From the NCBI GenBank assembly GCA_035498175.1, contig DATKAJ010000089.1, forward strand, positions 1 through 64,000: a stretch of 64,000 nt of DNA, given 5' to 3'. This DNA is from JALORV01 sp035498175 (GTDB lineage: Bacteria; Pseudomonadota; Gammaproteobacteria; Burkholderiales; Burkholderiaceae_F). Numbering within the stretch: the stretch's first letter is position 1; the number at the start of each line of letters is the position of its first letter. The notes beneath the pieces are model-generated. The model had not been told where the DNA came from. It ran no database searches and was given only the letters and a program-made list of their open reading frames with translations. Below, piece after piece: positions 54,752-63,792 of the stretch. The position numbers were made by a program, and so were the translations under genes.

Positions 54752-55999
54752 ATGGCTTCCTCTCCTGAATCGAATTCCGTACTGGCGGCCGGCATCGGCG
54801 CCGCGCTGGCCACAACCCTGCTGGCAGCGTGCGGGCCTTCGGCACAGCAGGGCGGCGGGTTCCCCCCGGCGCCGGTCTCTGTGGAGACCGCTCAGGCGCT
54901 CACGGTCCCGGTGCACTTCGAGTTCGTCGGCCAGACCGAAGGTTCGAAGGAGGCGCAGGTCCGCGCCCGCGTGCAGGGCATCCTGGAGAAGCGGCTGTAC
55001 CAGGAAGGCGGTCGCGTCACCGCCGGGCAGCCGCTCTTCCTGATCGACCCGAAGCCGTACGCCGCCCAGGCGCAGGCCGCCGAGGCCGATCTGGCGCGCG
55101 CGCAGGCGCAGTATGCGCAGGCCCATCGCAACTTCGAGCGCGTGCAGCCGCTGAAGGGCAGCAACGCGCTGAGCCAGCGCGAATACGACGAAGCCGTGTC
55201 AGGCGAGGAAACCGGCGCGGCCGCGGTCAAGCAGGCGCAGGCGCGGCTGACCGAGGCGCGCCTCAACCTCGGCTATACGAACGTCACCGCTCCGGTCAGC
55301 GGATTTGCCAGCAAGGCGCGCCAGTCCGAAGGCTCGCTGGTGACGCCGACCCAGGACAGCCTGCTGACGACGGTCTCGCAGATCGATCCGATCTACGTGA
55401 ACTTCAGCGTTTCCGAGGCGGAGCAACTGCGGCTCAACCGCCTGGTCGCGGCCGGCACGCTCAAAGCACCCGCCGCCGACAGGAGCGGTACGCCTGCCTA
55501 CGAGGTGACGGTCAAGCTCTCGGACGGCACCGTCTACGCGCGCAAGGGTCGGCTCGCGTTCATCGACCCGCGCATCAACACAGCGACCGGCGCCTTCGAT
55601 GCGCGCGCCGAACTCCCGAATCCGGACGCGACTCTGCGGCCGGGACAGTTCGTGCGCGTGGTGCTCGAAGGTGCGACGCGCGCGAACACGATCGTGGTGC
55701 CGCAGCGCGCCGTCATGGACGGGCCGCAGGGCAAGTTCGTCTATGTCGCAGCCAAATCACAGGACGGAAAGATGGATGTGGCGCAGCCGCGCCCGGTGAC
55801 AGTCGGCGACTGGGTCGAACTCGGCGGGCAGCAGTTGTGGGTGGTCGAGTCGGGGCTGAAGCCCGGCGATCCGGTGATCGTCGAGGGCCAGGCGAAGCTC
55901 TTTCCGATCCCGGGTGGCGCGCCGATCGCGCTCGGGCCGACGCCCGGTGCGCCCGGCGCAGGCCCCGGTGAGGCCAAGAAGCCCGAAGCGAAGAAGTAA
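54752..55999 (+). CDS. RND efflux membrane fusion protein, AcrA-like
   Basis: A 415-residue lipoprotein. Signal ends LLAAC (Cys about 27). Domains in order: beta-barrel/lipoyl N-half (VRARVQGILEKRLYQEGGRVTAGQPLFLIDPKPY), a coiled hairpin (about 75-150), lipoyl second half (LGYTNVTAPVSGFASKA), beta-barrel and membrane-proximal domain. The 45-codon extension upstream to 54707 lies inside the operator and is rejected. The C-terminus is Pro/Ala/Gly-rich and Lys-tailed. It links the inner-membrane pump to the outer-membrane channel. Pump gene follows after 44 bases. Confidence 0.94.
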   Translation: MASSPESNSVLAAGIGAALATTLLAACGPSAQQGGGFPPAPVSVETAQALTVPVHFEFVGQTEGSKEAQVRARVQGILEKRLYQEGGRVTAGQPLFLIDPKPYAAQAQAAEADLARAQAQYAQAHRNFERVQPLKGSNALSQREYDEAVSGEETGAAAVKQAQARLTEARLNLGYTNVTAPVSGFASKARQSEGSLVTPTQDSLLTTVSQIDPIYVNFSVSEAEQLRLNRLVAAGTLKAPAADRSGTPAYEVTVKLSDGTVYARKGRLAFIDPRINTATGAFDARAELPNPDATLRPGQFVRVVLEGATRANTIVVPQRAVMDGPQGKFVYVAAKSQDGKMDVAQPRPVTVGDWVELGGQQLWVVESGLKPGDPVIVEGQAKLFPIPGGAPIALGPTPGAPGAGPGEAKKPEAKK

Positions 56000-56043
56000 G
56001 GCGGGCGTTTCCACGAGCGCCACCGTCGATCACAGGAACCCCG

Positions 56044-59000
56044 ATGTTCTCCCGCTTCTTCATCGACCGCCCGATCCTCGCCGCGGTGCTGTCGGTCTTC
56101 ATCGTGCTGGCGGGACTCGCAGCGATGCGCAATCTGCCCATCGCTCAATACCCCGAGATCGCGCCGCCGGTGGTGACGGTGCAGGCGGTCTATCCCGGCG
56201 CCTCGGCGGCCGTGCTCGAGCAGACGGTCGCCGCGCCGCTCGAGAACGCAATCAACGGCGTCGAGCACATGATGTACATGAGCTCGAACTCTGCCTCGAA
56301 CGGCCTGGTGCAGATCCAGGTCACGTTCGAGATCGGCACCGATGTCGATCAGGCCGCGCTCAACGTCAACAACCGCGTCAAGCAGGCCGAGGCGCGGCTG
56401 CCGCAGGAGGTGCGCAGGCAAGGCGTAAACGTCGAGAAGGGCTCGTCGTCGTTCCTGCAGGTGCTGGCGTTCTACTCGCCCGACGGGCGCTACGACGATC
56501 TGTTCACGTCGAATTACGTGACGCTGAACGTGCTCGATCAGTTGAAGCGCATCCCCGGCACCACCAATGTCCAGATCTTCGGCGCGAAGGACTACGCGAT
56601 GCGGATCTGGCTGCGGCCGGACCGGCTGGCTCAGCTTCAGCTCACCACCGGCGATGTCGTGCGCGCAATCAACGAGCAGAACGCGCAGTTCGCCGCCGGC
56701 AAGGTCGGGCAGGCGCCGTACGGCGATGCCAAGCAGGACCTCGTGTACACGATCACGACCCGCGGTCGGCTCGCCGACCCGGCCGAATTCGAGAACATCA
56801 TCGTACGCAGCAGCCCCGACGGTTCGCAGGTGCGGGTGCGGGACGTCGCACGCGTCGAACTCGGCTCCAAGGACTACGACTTCATCGGGCGCTACAACGG
56901 CCGCAGCGCGACGCTCGTCGGCATCTTCCTTCAGCCCGGAGCCAACGCTCTCGAGGTCGCGCAGTCGGTGAAGAACACCGTAAACCGCATGTCGGCATCG
57001 TTCCCCGTGGGCCTTGCCTACGCCGTCCCGTACGACACGACACGCTTTGTCGAAGTGTCGATCCGCGAGGTCGTGAAGACGCTCGGTGAGGCGATGCTGC
57101 TGGTGTTCCTGGTCGTCTACCTCTTCCTGCAGAACTGGCGGGCGACGCTGATCCCGATCATCGCGGTACCGGTGTCGCTGATAGGCACGTTCGCGGGGCT
57201 GCTGATCCTCGGCTATTCGATCAATACGCTGACGTTGTTCGGCATGGTGCTGGCGATCGGCATCGTGGTCGACGACGCGATCGTGGTGCTGGAGAACGTT
57301 GAACGCATCATGCGCGAGGAAAAGCTCGCCGCGCGCGAGGCGGCGATCATCGCGATGAAGGAGGTCACCGGGCCGGTCATCGCGATCGTGCTGGTGCTGG
57401 TCTCGGTGTTCGTCCCGATCGCCTTCCTCGGCGGCCTGACCGGGGAGCTTTACCGCCAGTTCGCGATTACGATATCGATCGCGGTCTCGATCTCGGGTCT
57501 GGTTGCGCTGACGCTCACACCGAGCCTGTGCGTAATGCTGCTGCACGGCCATCAGACCGAGCCGCGCGGCTTCTTCCGCGGCTTCAATCGCTGGTTCGAC
57601 GGCGTGCGGATGCGCTACACCAGCGGCGTGATCTGGATGATCCGTCGCGGCGCCATCGCGCTGCTGCTCTTTGGCGGCATGGTCCTGATTGCCGCCGGCC
57701 TGTGGCGCTTCACGCCGGGTTCGCTGGTGCCGGACGAGGACCAGGGCTTCTTCATCGCCGCGGTGATCCTGCCGGACGGGGCCACCCTGCAGCGCACCGA
57801 CAAGGTGGTCGCGGAGGTCACTGACATCCTGAAGAGCAACCCCAACAATCTCGACGTCGTCGCCTTTACCGGCTTCGATTTTCTCGGCGGCGGCTTCCGC
57901 AACAACGCGGCGACGATCTTCGTCACGCAGAAACCGTGGGACGAGCGCTCGGTCGGCGTGCAGGAGCTTGTCGGCGAGTTCTACATGAAGACCGGCCACA
58001 TCAAGGAAGGACTCGCGCTCGCGTTCGCGCCGCCGGCAATCTTCGGCCTGGGCGCCGCTGGCGGAGCGGAGTTCTATATCCGCAATCGCGGCGAAGGCGG
58101 ACCGGCCGCGCTTGCCCAGGCGATGGGCGGGCTGCTCGGGCGTCTGCATCAGGACAAGATGTTCGTGCAGGTGAATTCGCTGTGGAAGCCGAACGTGCCG
58201 CAGCTCTACGTCGACGTTGACCGCGAGAAAACAAAGGCGCTGGGGGTGTCGCTCGACGAAGTTTTCAACACGCTGTCAGCCACGCTCGGCAGCTACTACG
58301 TCAATGACTTCAACAAGTACGGGCGGACCTGGCAGGTGCTGATGAGCGCCGAGCCCGCCTATCGCACGCGGCCGGACGACATCGGGGCGATGTGGGTGCG
58401 CTCGGATCGCAACGCCATGGTGCCGCTGCGCTCGCTGGCGCGCGTGGAATACAGCTCGGGGCCGGACTCCCTCGACCGATACAACAACCAGCAGGCGGTC
58501 AAGGTGTTCGCGACTGCCGCGCCGGGCGTCAGCTCGGGGCAGGCAATCGCGCGCATCCAGCAGGTGGCGCGCGAGGCGCTGCCGCCGGACTTTGACGTCG
58601 AGTTCACCGGCGCGTCATTCCAGGAGCAGCGCTCGTCCGGCACTTCGGGCATCGCGCTGGGACTGGCGGTCGTGATGGTGTTCCTGATCCTGTCGGCGCA
58701 GTATGAGAAGTGGTCGTTGCCGCTTTCGGTGCTGATGGCGCTGCCGTTCGGCACCTTCGGCGCGCTTGCTGCCGTCTGGGCGCGCGGGCTCACGAACGAT
58801 GTCTACTTCCAGATCGGCCTGGTTACGCTGCTCGGCCTCGCGGCGAAGAACGCGATCCTGATCGTCGAGTACGCATCGCTGAAGGTTGCTGAGGGCTACA
58901 CGACCTCGGCCGCTGCGATCGAGGCGGCGCGGCTGCGGTTCCGGCCGATCGTGATGACCTCGCTCGCCTTCATCCTCGGCGTCGTGCCGCTGGCCTTCTC

Positions 59001-59253
59001 GACCGGCGCCGGTGCCGGCGCGCGCATCTCGGCCGGTACCGGCGTGATGGGCGGCATGATGGCCGCGACCTTCCTCGCGATCTTCTTCGTGCCTTTCTTC
59101 TTCAAGCTGATCACCGCCCGCACGCTGCGCGAGCCGCGCAGCGCCGAGGAGCTTCGTTCCGAGGTCACGGCGGGTGAGCATCACACCGCCGAACTGCATG
59201 CGCGCATCGCCGCGCAGCAGGCCGGCACCGTGCATCACCGGGGTGTCGAATGA
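56044..59253 (+). CDS. RND multidrug efflux transporter, AcrB/MexB-like (HAE1)
   Basis: A 1069-residue inner-membrane antiporter. MFSRFFIDRPILAAVLSVFIVLAGLAAMRNLPIAQYP opening and 12 membrane segments in two halves. The proton-relay motif GIVVDDAIVVLENVERIM (about 405-422) carries the two adjacent Asp residues; VFLILSAQYEKWSLPLSVLMALP and NDVYFQIGLVTLLGLAAKNAILIVEYA are the second-half marks. Exports hydrophobic drugs, detergents and dyes with proton import. It overlaps the outer-membrane gene by four bases (ATGA), so the two are coupled. Confidence 0.96.
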   Translation: MFSRFFIDRPILAAVLSVFIVLAGLAAMRNLPIAQYPEIAPPVVTVQAVYPGASAAVLEQTVAAPLENAINGVEHMMYMSSNSASNGLVQIQVTFEIGTDVDQAALNVNNRVKQAEARLPQEVRRQGVNVEKGSSSFLQVLAFYSPDGRYDDLFTSNYVTLNVLDQLKRIPGTTNVQIFGAKDYAMRIWLRPDRLAQLQLTTGDVVRAINEQNAQFAAGKVGQAPYGDAKQDLVYTITTRGRLADPAEFENIIVRSSPDGSQVRVRDVARVELGSKDYDFIGRYNGRSATLVGIFLQPGANALEVAQSVKNTVNRMSASFPVGLAYAVPYDTTRFVEVSIREVVKTLGEAMLLVFLVVYLFLQNWRATLIPIIAVPVSLIGTFAGLLILGYSINTLTLFGMVLAIGIVVDDAIVVLENVERIMREEKLAAREAAIIAMKEVTGPVIAIVLVLVSVFVPIAFLGGLTGELYRQFAITISIAVSISGLVALTLTPSLCVMLLHGHQTEPRGFFRGFNRWFDGVRMRYTSGVIWMIRRGAIALLLFGGMVLIAAGLWRFTPGSLVPDEDQGFFIAAVILPDGATLQRTDKVVAEVTDILKSNPNNLDVVAFTGFDFLGGGFRNNAATIFVTQKPWDERSVGVQELVGEFYMKTGHIKEGLALAFAPPAIFGLGAAGGAEFYIRNRGEGGPAALAQAMGGLLGRLHQDKMFVQVNSLWKPNVPQLYVDVDREKTKALGVSLDEVFNTLSATLGSYYVNDFNKYGRTWQVLMSAEPAYRTRPDDIGAMWVRSDRNAMVPLRSLARVEYSSGPDSLDRYNNQQAVKVFATAAPGVSSGQAIARIQQVAREALPPDFDVEFTGASFQEQRSSGTSGIALGLAVVMVFLILSAQYEKWSLPLSVLMALPFGTFGALAAVWARGLTNDVYFQIGLVTLLGLAAKNAILIVEYASLKVAEGYTTSAAAIEAARLRFRPIVMTSLAFILGVVPLAFSTGAGAGARISAGTGVMGGMMAATFLAIFFVPFFFKLITARTLREPRSAEELRSEVTAGEHHTAELHARIAAQQAGTVHHRGVE

Positions 59254-60662
59254 GTCGGCGCATCTACCGTATCGCCATCGCGCTGCTCGCCGCGGCCTTC
59301 GCGGCGGGTTGTTCGACAACGACCCGGCCCGTCCCCGTGGTCGACGTGCCGGCGACCAGCGCTGCTCCGGTCGCCGGGATCGGCCGCTGGTGGACCCAGT
59401 TCAACGACCCGCAGCTCACCGCGCTGATCGAAGAATCGCTCGCCGCCAATCTTGACCTCGGCATCGCGGTCGCGCGTATCGAGGAAGCGCGCGCGAACCT
59501 GCGCGTCGCGCGCTCGTACCTGTTCCCGTCGGTCGACGCCTACGTCGGAGCGTCGCGCGACAAACTCAGCGGGGCGAGCGCCACGACCTTCGTCGGTCCG
59601 CTGACCGCCAACCGCTTCTCCGCCGGTCTGCAGACATCGTATGAGGTCGACCTGTCCGGTCGGGTCGCGGCGAGCGTGAGCGCCGCGCAGTCCACGCTGC
59701 TCGCCACGCGCTACAGCACCGAGGTTGTGAGAACCGTGCTGGCGGCACAGGTTGCAAACAGCTACTTCACGCTGCTGGCGCTCGACGCCGAGCTGCAGAT
59801 TTCGCGCGACACGCTGGTCACCCGTACCGACGCCGTCTCGCTGCAGCGGCAGCGCTACGACGCGGGACTGATCAGCGAGTTCGACCTCCGCCTCGCAGAG
59901 GCCGAGCGCGCGAGCGTTGCTGCATCGATCCCACCGCTCGAACGCGTGCGCGCTGAAACCGAGGCCGCGCTCGCGGCCCTCGCCGGCCGAAGCGCGCGCG
60001 CCGTGTTCAATCCGGTGATTGCGCGCGGCGGCCCGCTGGAGGCGAGCACGACGCCAGAAGTCCCGGCGGGGCTGCCCTCGGACATGCTCGCGCGTCGGCC
60101 GGATATCCGGCAGTCCGAAGCGCAGCTGGCCGCGGCCAGCGCACGTGTCGCCGAAGCGCGTGCACAGTACTTCCCGTCGCTCGTGCTGACCGGCACCTAC
60201 GGCAGTGAAAGTTCCGACCTCGCCAACCTGTTCTCCGGGCCAGCCCTCGTCTGGTCCATCGCCGGTCGCGCATTGCAGCCGATCGTGTCTGCGGGACTTA
60301 TATCGGCTCAAGTGGACGCGGCCAAGGCGCGCCAGCAACAGGTCGAGCTCGACTACGTGCAGACGGTGCAGTCGGCGTTCCGCGATGCGCACAACGCGCT
60401 CGTCGCCCATCGCAGTGCACGCGAGAGCTTCATCGCACAGGACGAACGTCGCACGCTTTTCGCGAAGGCCTTCGCGCTGGCGGAGGCGCGCTATCGCAGC
60501 GGCTACGTCAGCTACATCGATGTGCTGGACACTCAACGCAACCTGCTCGAAGCCGAACGCCAGCGCGTGCTCGCGTTGCGCGAGCGTCAGGCGGCGCTGG
60601 TCGATCTCTATAAGGCGATCGGGGGCGGCTGGTCGCCGGAGCAGTTCGCAGCGACGCGCTAG
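59250..60662 (+). CDS. Outer membrane efflux channel, NodT/OprM-like
   Basis: A 470-residue TolC-family lipoprotein. Signal ends AAGC (Cys21). Two repeated halves each with FDPQLTALIEESLAANLDLGIAVARIEEARANL-like and the LRLAEAERASVAASIPPLE, YIDVLDTQRNLLEAERQRVLALRERQAALVDLYKAIGGGW-type segments (quoted here only as guides; key residues are the LDL/NR pairs). Forms the trimeric outer-membrane exit duct of the RND pump. Its ATG overlaps the pump's TGA. Confidence 0.95.
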   Translation: MSRRIYRIAIALLAAAFAAGCSTTTRPVPVVDVPATSAAPVAGIGRWWTQFNDPQLTALIEESLAANLDLGIAVARIEEARANLRVARSYLFPSVDAYVGASRDKLSGASATTFVGPLTANRFSAGLQTSYEVDLSGRVAASVSAAQSTLLATRYSTEVVRTVLAAQVANSYFTLLALDAELQISRDTLVTRTDAVSLQRQRYDAGLISEFDLRLAEAERASVAASIPPLERVRAETEAALAALAGRSARAVFNPVIARGGPLEASTTPEVPAGLPSDMLARRPDIRQSEAQLAAASARVAEARAQYFPSLVLTGTYGSESSDLANLFSGPALVWSIAGRALQPIVSAGLISAQVDAAKARQQQVELDYVQTVQSAFRDAHNALVAHRSARESFIAQDERRTLFAKAFALAEARYRSGYVSYIDVLDTQRNLLEAERQRVLALRERQAALVDLYKAIGGGWSPEQFAATR

Positions 60663-60666
60663 AGAA

Positions 60667-61587
60667 TTACGTGATCGTTGCCGCGCTCACCGGGCCATGC
60701 TTGTCGCTGAGGTTCCACGCTTCGCGCACGAGTCCGATCAGCGCGGCGATTGCCGGCTCGTCCGCACGCGCCGCTGGATAGACAAACCACAACGTTGTCT
60801 CGATCGCTGCGCCGGGCCAGACGGCGAGTTCGCCCTCTTCGGCCCGCGCCCGCGCGACTTCGTCGCGGACGAGCGCGACGCCAAGTCCGGACGCCACGAG
60901 GCTCGTGATCACCGTTTCGTCATCGGCGAGCACTGCCGGTTCAGGCGGTTCGAGTCCATGCGCGGCAAAAAGCTGCGAAACGAGCTGCGTGTGCGTGCTC
61001 AGCGTCGGGGTCCGCACCCAGGGCAGGGCCGCGATTTCGGGCCAGCGCGCGTCCTTCACCTTGGACGTCCAGGCTGCGGGGGCCGCGACGCGATAGATCA
61101 ATTGCCGCAGCGGCAGTGCGGCCAGAGGCGGAGTCGGCGCGTCGCCGAAGTAGAAAGTCGCATCGAGGCGCCCATCGCGCACGCTTTCTAGGGCTGTACC
61201 CGACATCGTCTGGTGCAGATCCAGCCGCAGCAAGGGATGGCGCTGCACGGCGGCCGAGAGCACCGCACCGAGTCGGTTGTCGACGGGATCCGCAACGGTG
61301 CCGACGCGCAGCAGCCCGCTCAGCGCACCGTGCAGTTGCTTCGCGGCGAGCTTCACGCCGTCGGCCGCACTGAGGACCTTCTGCGCGTGGGCGAGCAGCT
61401 GCCGGCCGGCTTCGGTCAGGGTCATGCCGGTCGACGCGCGCTCGAACAGGCGCACGTCGAGTTCCTGCTCGAGCGCCTTGATATGTCCGCTGACCGCGGG
61501 CTGGCTCAGGTGTAGCCGCTCGGCAGCGCGGGTCAGATGGCCGGCTTCGGCCACGGCCGCAAATGTGCGCAGCTGGTAGAGCTCCAT
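60667..61587 (-). CDS. LysR family transcriptional regulator
   Basis: A 306-residue LysR protein: MELYQLRTFAAVAEAGHLTRAAERLHLSQPAVSGHIKALEQELDVRLFER (HTH, about 1-50, key residues F9, A13, S29, P31). The effector domain includes GLLRVGTVADPVDNRLGAVL and GLGVALVRDEVA. Target not identifiable. It is convergent with the outer-membrane channel gene (four bases between stops) and divergent from the short DUF3563-like gene, separated from it by an AT-rich 174-base region where its operator may lie. GAGGTGAGC precedes the ATG. Confidence 0.93.
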   Translation of the reverse strand: MELYQLRTFAAVAEAGHLTRAAERLHLSQPAVSGHIKALEQELDVRLFERASTGMTLTEAGRQLLAHAQKVLSAADGVKLAAKQLHGALSGLLRVGTVADPVDNRLGAVLSAAVQRHPLLRLDLHQTMSGTALESVRDGRLDATFYFGDAPTPPLAALPLRQLIYRVAAPAAWTSKVKDARWPEIAALPWVRTPTLSTHTQLVSQLFAAHGLEPPEPAVLADDETVITSLVASGLGVALVRDEVARARAEEGELAVWPGAAIETTLWFVYPAARADEPAIAALIGLVREAWNLSDKHGPVSAATIT

Positions 61588-61761
61588 GCTCACCTCACTT
61601 CGCGGCCAGCCTACCTCCGATTTTGCGGCGCCGCAACATGTAAGATCCACAATCTGAACGACCAATTACAAGTATCTGAAAATATGATTGTATTTTCACA
61701 AGAGCCGAACCGATTATTGCCTTGTGCAAAGCAGCAATTCAGCGCTCCGGAGGAGCTGCAT

Positions 61762-62091
61762 ATGAGGTTGACGTTTCGTTTGTTGCCTTGGCCGTTTTCG
61801 TTTCTCCCGCGCCGATCCGCCAGCGGCGTGCCGGGGAAGCCGAGCCCTTCGCGTTCCGGGGCTGGCCTGCGCGCGCTTCCTCTGAATGAGGAAGAGTCCG
61901 CCGCGATGAATGAGCTGCGCTCAAGCACGCTGCGGGGCCTATTCCCGCTGCTGTTCAGCCGCTTTGCGCGACGCTCGGATCTCTGGCAGGCCATCGTCGT
62001 CGAGCGCTACCTGTCCGACGCCACCGGCCTAGCCGATCTCGAGAAGCGCATCGAGCTGGTCAGGAGTCGGCAGGTCCGCTGGCAGCCGTGA
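61762..62091 (+). CDS. DUF3563-like small protein
   Basis: A 109-residue protein with CCGGAGGAGC before the ATG. The N-terminal half is Pro/Ser/Arg-rich and basic. The C-terminal 45 residues (FARRSDLWQAIVVERYLSDATGLADLEKRIELVR) match the DUF3563 core pattern Y(L/V)(S/A)..(T/S)..DLE.R, though the part before it is longer than in the usual ~50-residue family. An AT-rich leader precedes it. Function unknown. It is one of two such genes in tandem here. Confidence 0.7.
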   Translation: MRLTFRLLPWPFSFLPRRSASGVPGKPSPSRSGAGLRALPLNEEESAAMNELRSSTLRGLFPLLFSRFARRSDLWQAIVVERYLSDATGLADLEKRIELVRSRQVRWQP

Positions 62092-62320
62092 GCCTATGCC
62101 GCGTGCACCTGATCCCGAACAGAACCCTAGGCGGTTTGCCGATAGAGCGACTCCTCGAAGGCGCTCTCTTGCTGCAAAACAGCAACAAAGACCCTGAGCA
62201 CGTTGAGCTTTATCGCGAATTGCGATCCTAAGTATCCGCAATCATTATTTTATTTTTCCGGCAAACGGGTCGAATATAGGACTGCCGCGACGCAGCGAAA
62301 AGCGTCGCAAGGAAGTGACG

Positions 62321-62509
62321 ATGGAAAAGACTCTGCAGCGAACCGACGAACGCAACCAGCTGACTGCCTTTGTCGAGTGGATCACGGAGGCCTTCGAACG
62401 CGCACAGGTGCGCGACCACGATCGCTATGTCGCCGACGCCAGCAATGAGCGCGATGCGTCGCAGCGTGTGCACCAGATCGAACAGGGCGTTCCCGGCTTC
62501 CACGCCTAG
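62321..62509 (+). CDS. Short DUF3563-like protein
   Basis: A 62-residue acidic protein: MEKTLQRTDERNQLTAFVEWITEAFERAQVRDHDRYVADASNERDASQRVHQIE. The pattern RYVADAS..RDASQRV resembles the DUF3563 core of the preceding gene. GGAAGTGACG lies before the ATG, with a hairpin just upstream of the ribosome site (GCGACGC/GCGTCGC at 62287-62308). A terminator follows at 62563-62592. GTG at 62315 is an alternative start. Function unknown; short DUF3563 proteins are Burkholderiales-typical. Confidence 0.65.
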   Translation: MEKTLQRTDERNQLTAFVEWITEAFERAQVRDHDRYVADASNERDASQRVHQIEQGVPGFHA

Positions 62510-62545
62510 ACCGGTTGTCTCCTTGGCGCGTCAACGTCTGTCTCC

Positions 62546-63139
62546 TTAGCGCGCCCCTCCCACCGACGCGGCGGTGCCGCGTCGGTTTTTTTCCTCCTTC
62601 CAGTTCGGGTCGACCTTCCAGCGCGGTTTCGCGCGGCCGACTACGAGTTCGTCGAACACCGCTTCGACACCGCTCACGGCCCTGACCCGATCCAGCAGCA
62701 GCGCGCGCAACCGTGCCGACCCCGCGCAACCCTGCAACGTGATCCAGCGCCGCTCGGTCGTGACCCAGACGCTCGAAGCGTCCAGCTTCGGCTCCGCCCG
62801 CAGGGCATCGATCACGCGAGCCTGGACCTCGGGATCGCGGCGAAAGACGTTGCTGTCGTCGCATTTCTTCGCGAGCCAGCAGGAGGTGCCACGCTCGATG
62901 CGGCCGTGCGCCTGCGCGCGCATCTCGCTCTCGGTAATCAGCGGACCTTCCGGCCGCGGGCAGTAAGGCGCGCCGTCAAGCGCCTGGCCGAAAGGCGTGT
63001 CGAACCAGTTGCGGCGCTCCTCGGCGGCCGTCGTCCATCCGACGAGCGCCATCGCAAGCGTCAGCGCCAGTGCGCAGTGCTGCGCCGCCAGCCGTAGCGG
63101 CCAAGGGGCTCTCTCCGAAACGACACACACACGGCGCAT
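62546..63139 (-). CDS. BON-domain periplasmic protein
   Basis: A 197-residue protein with a signal-like hydrophobic start (LRLAAQHCALALTLAMALVGWTTAAE). The C-terminal part has a BON domain (about 105-180): VQARVIDALRAEPKLDASSVWVTTERRWITLQGCAGSARLRALLLDRVRAVSGVEAVFDELVV (key G and hydrophobic positions; length fits BON, about 60). BON domains bind membranes in stress and osmotic proteins. The last ~30 residues are basic and partly encoded by a plus-strand terminator. Convergent with the short DUF3563-like gene. Confidence 0.82.
   Translation of the reverse strand: MRRVCVVSERAPWPLRLAAQHCALALTLAMALVGWTTAAEERRNWFDTPFGQALDGAPYCPRPEGPLITESEMRAQAHGRIERGTSCWLAKKCDDSNVFRRDPEVQARVIDALRAEPKLDASSVWVTTERRWITLQGCAGSARLRALLLDRVRAVSGVEAVFDELVVGRAKPRWKVDPNWKEEKNRRGTAASVGGAR
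62563..62592 (+). terminator. Rho-independent terminator, overlapping the end of the BON gene
   Basis: A perfect 10-base stem CCGACGCGGC (62563-62572) and GCCGCGTCGG (62576-62585) with GGT loop, followed by seven T. It ends plus-strand transcription from the DUF3563-like gene. On the minus strand the same bases encode part of the BON protein's C-terminus (VGGAR region), so the hairpin doubles as coding sequence. Confidence 0.9.
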
Positions 63140-63173
63140 GCCATAGTGTGCGTCCCCGGGACACCTGAAGCCA

Positions 63174-63743
63174 ATGGACCTGCAAGCGCTTGTTGCCCAG
63201 TACGGACTGATCGCGGTGCTGCTCGGTTGCGTACTCGAGGGCGAAACCATCCTGCTGCTGGCAGCGGCGAGCGCCCACACGGGCCTGCTCGACCTGCGCG
63301 CGGTCGTCGCCGTCGCAGCAATCGGCGCCTTCATCGGCGACAACCTCTTCTTCTTCCTTGGCCGCCGCTGGGGCAGCCACGTCGCCGAACACCTCCCCTG
63401 GATCGCGCGCGTCGTGCCCCGAGTCGATCGCTTGCTGGAGCGCTGGCGCTGGGGCGCCGTGATCGTGCTGCGCTTCACGTACGGCCTGCGCACCGGCGGG
63501 CCAATGCTGCTTGGTGCCGGAAAGATGCCGACATGGGAATTCGTCTCGGCCAATGCACTTGGCGCGGTGATCTGGGCCGCCGTCATCGGCGCGATCGGCT
63601 TTGCTGCCGGCCAGGCCGTCGAAGCGCTGCTCGGCAGGGTCAGCGGCGCCGAAAAGCTGCTGCTGGTGCTTGTCGTCGCTGTAGGCGTCGGTGCCATCGT
63701 CGTGCGCACGATCGCGCGCCGCCGGATGTCCCGCCCGCAGTGA
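63174..63743 (+). CDS. DedA/VTT family membrane protein
   Basis: A 189-residue DedA-family protein: LLGCVLEGETILLLAAASAHTGLLDLR, FIGDNLFFFLGRRWGSHVAE, VLRFTYGLRTGGPMLLGAGKM and two further hydrophobic segments. The E of the VLEGE motif and the R of VLRF correspond to residues important in DedA proteins. Inner membrane; likely moves lipids such as undecaprenyl phosphate. A DedA-rhodanese fusion is also present at 31464-32411. A response-regulator gene follows after about 50 bases. Confidence 0.92.
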   Translation: MDLQALVAQYGLIAVLLGCVLEGETILLLAAASAHTGLLDLRAVVAVAAIGAFIGDNLFFFLGRRWGSHVAEHLPWIARVVPRVDRLLERWRWGAVIVLRFTYGLRTGGPMLLGAGKMPTWEFVSANALGAVIWAAVIGAIGFAAGQAVEALLGRVSGAEKLLLVLVVAVGVGAIVVRTIARRRMSRPQ

Positions 63744-63792
63744 CTGCGAGCGGCGCGCTATCGTTGCGTCCCTGCGTTTTGACCTTCTGCTG

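Noticed and set aside
55741..58149. 802-codon minus-strand open frame under the RND pump genes
   Set aside because: Antisense shadow of acrA/acrB-like genes; its sequence is Asp/His/Arg-repetitive, as expected from reading GC-rich codons backwards.
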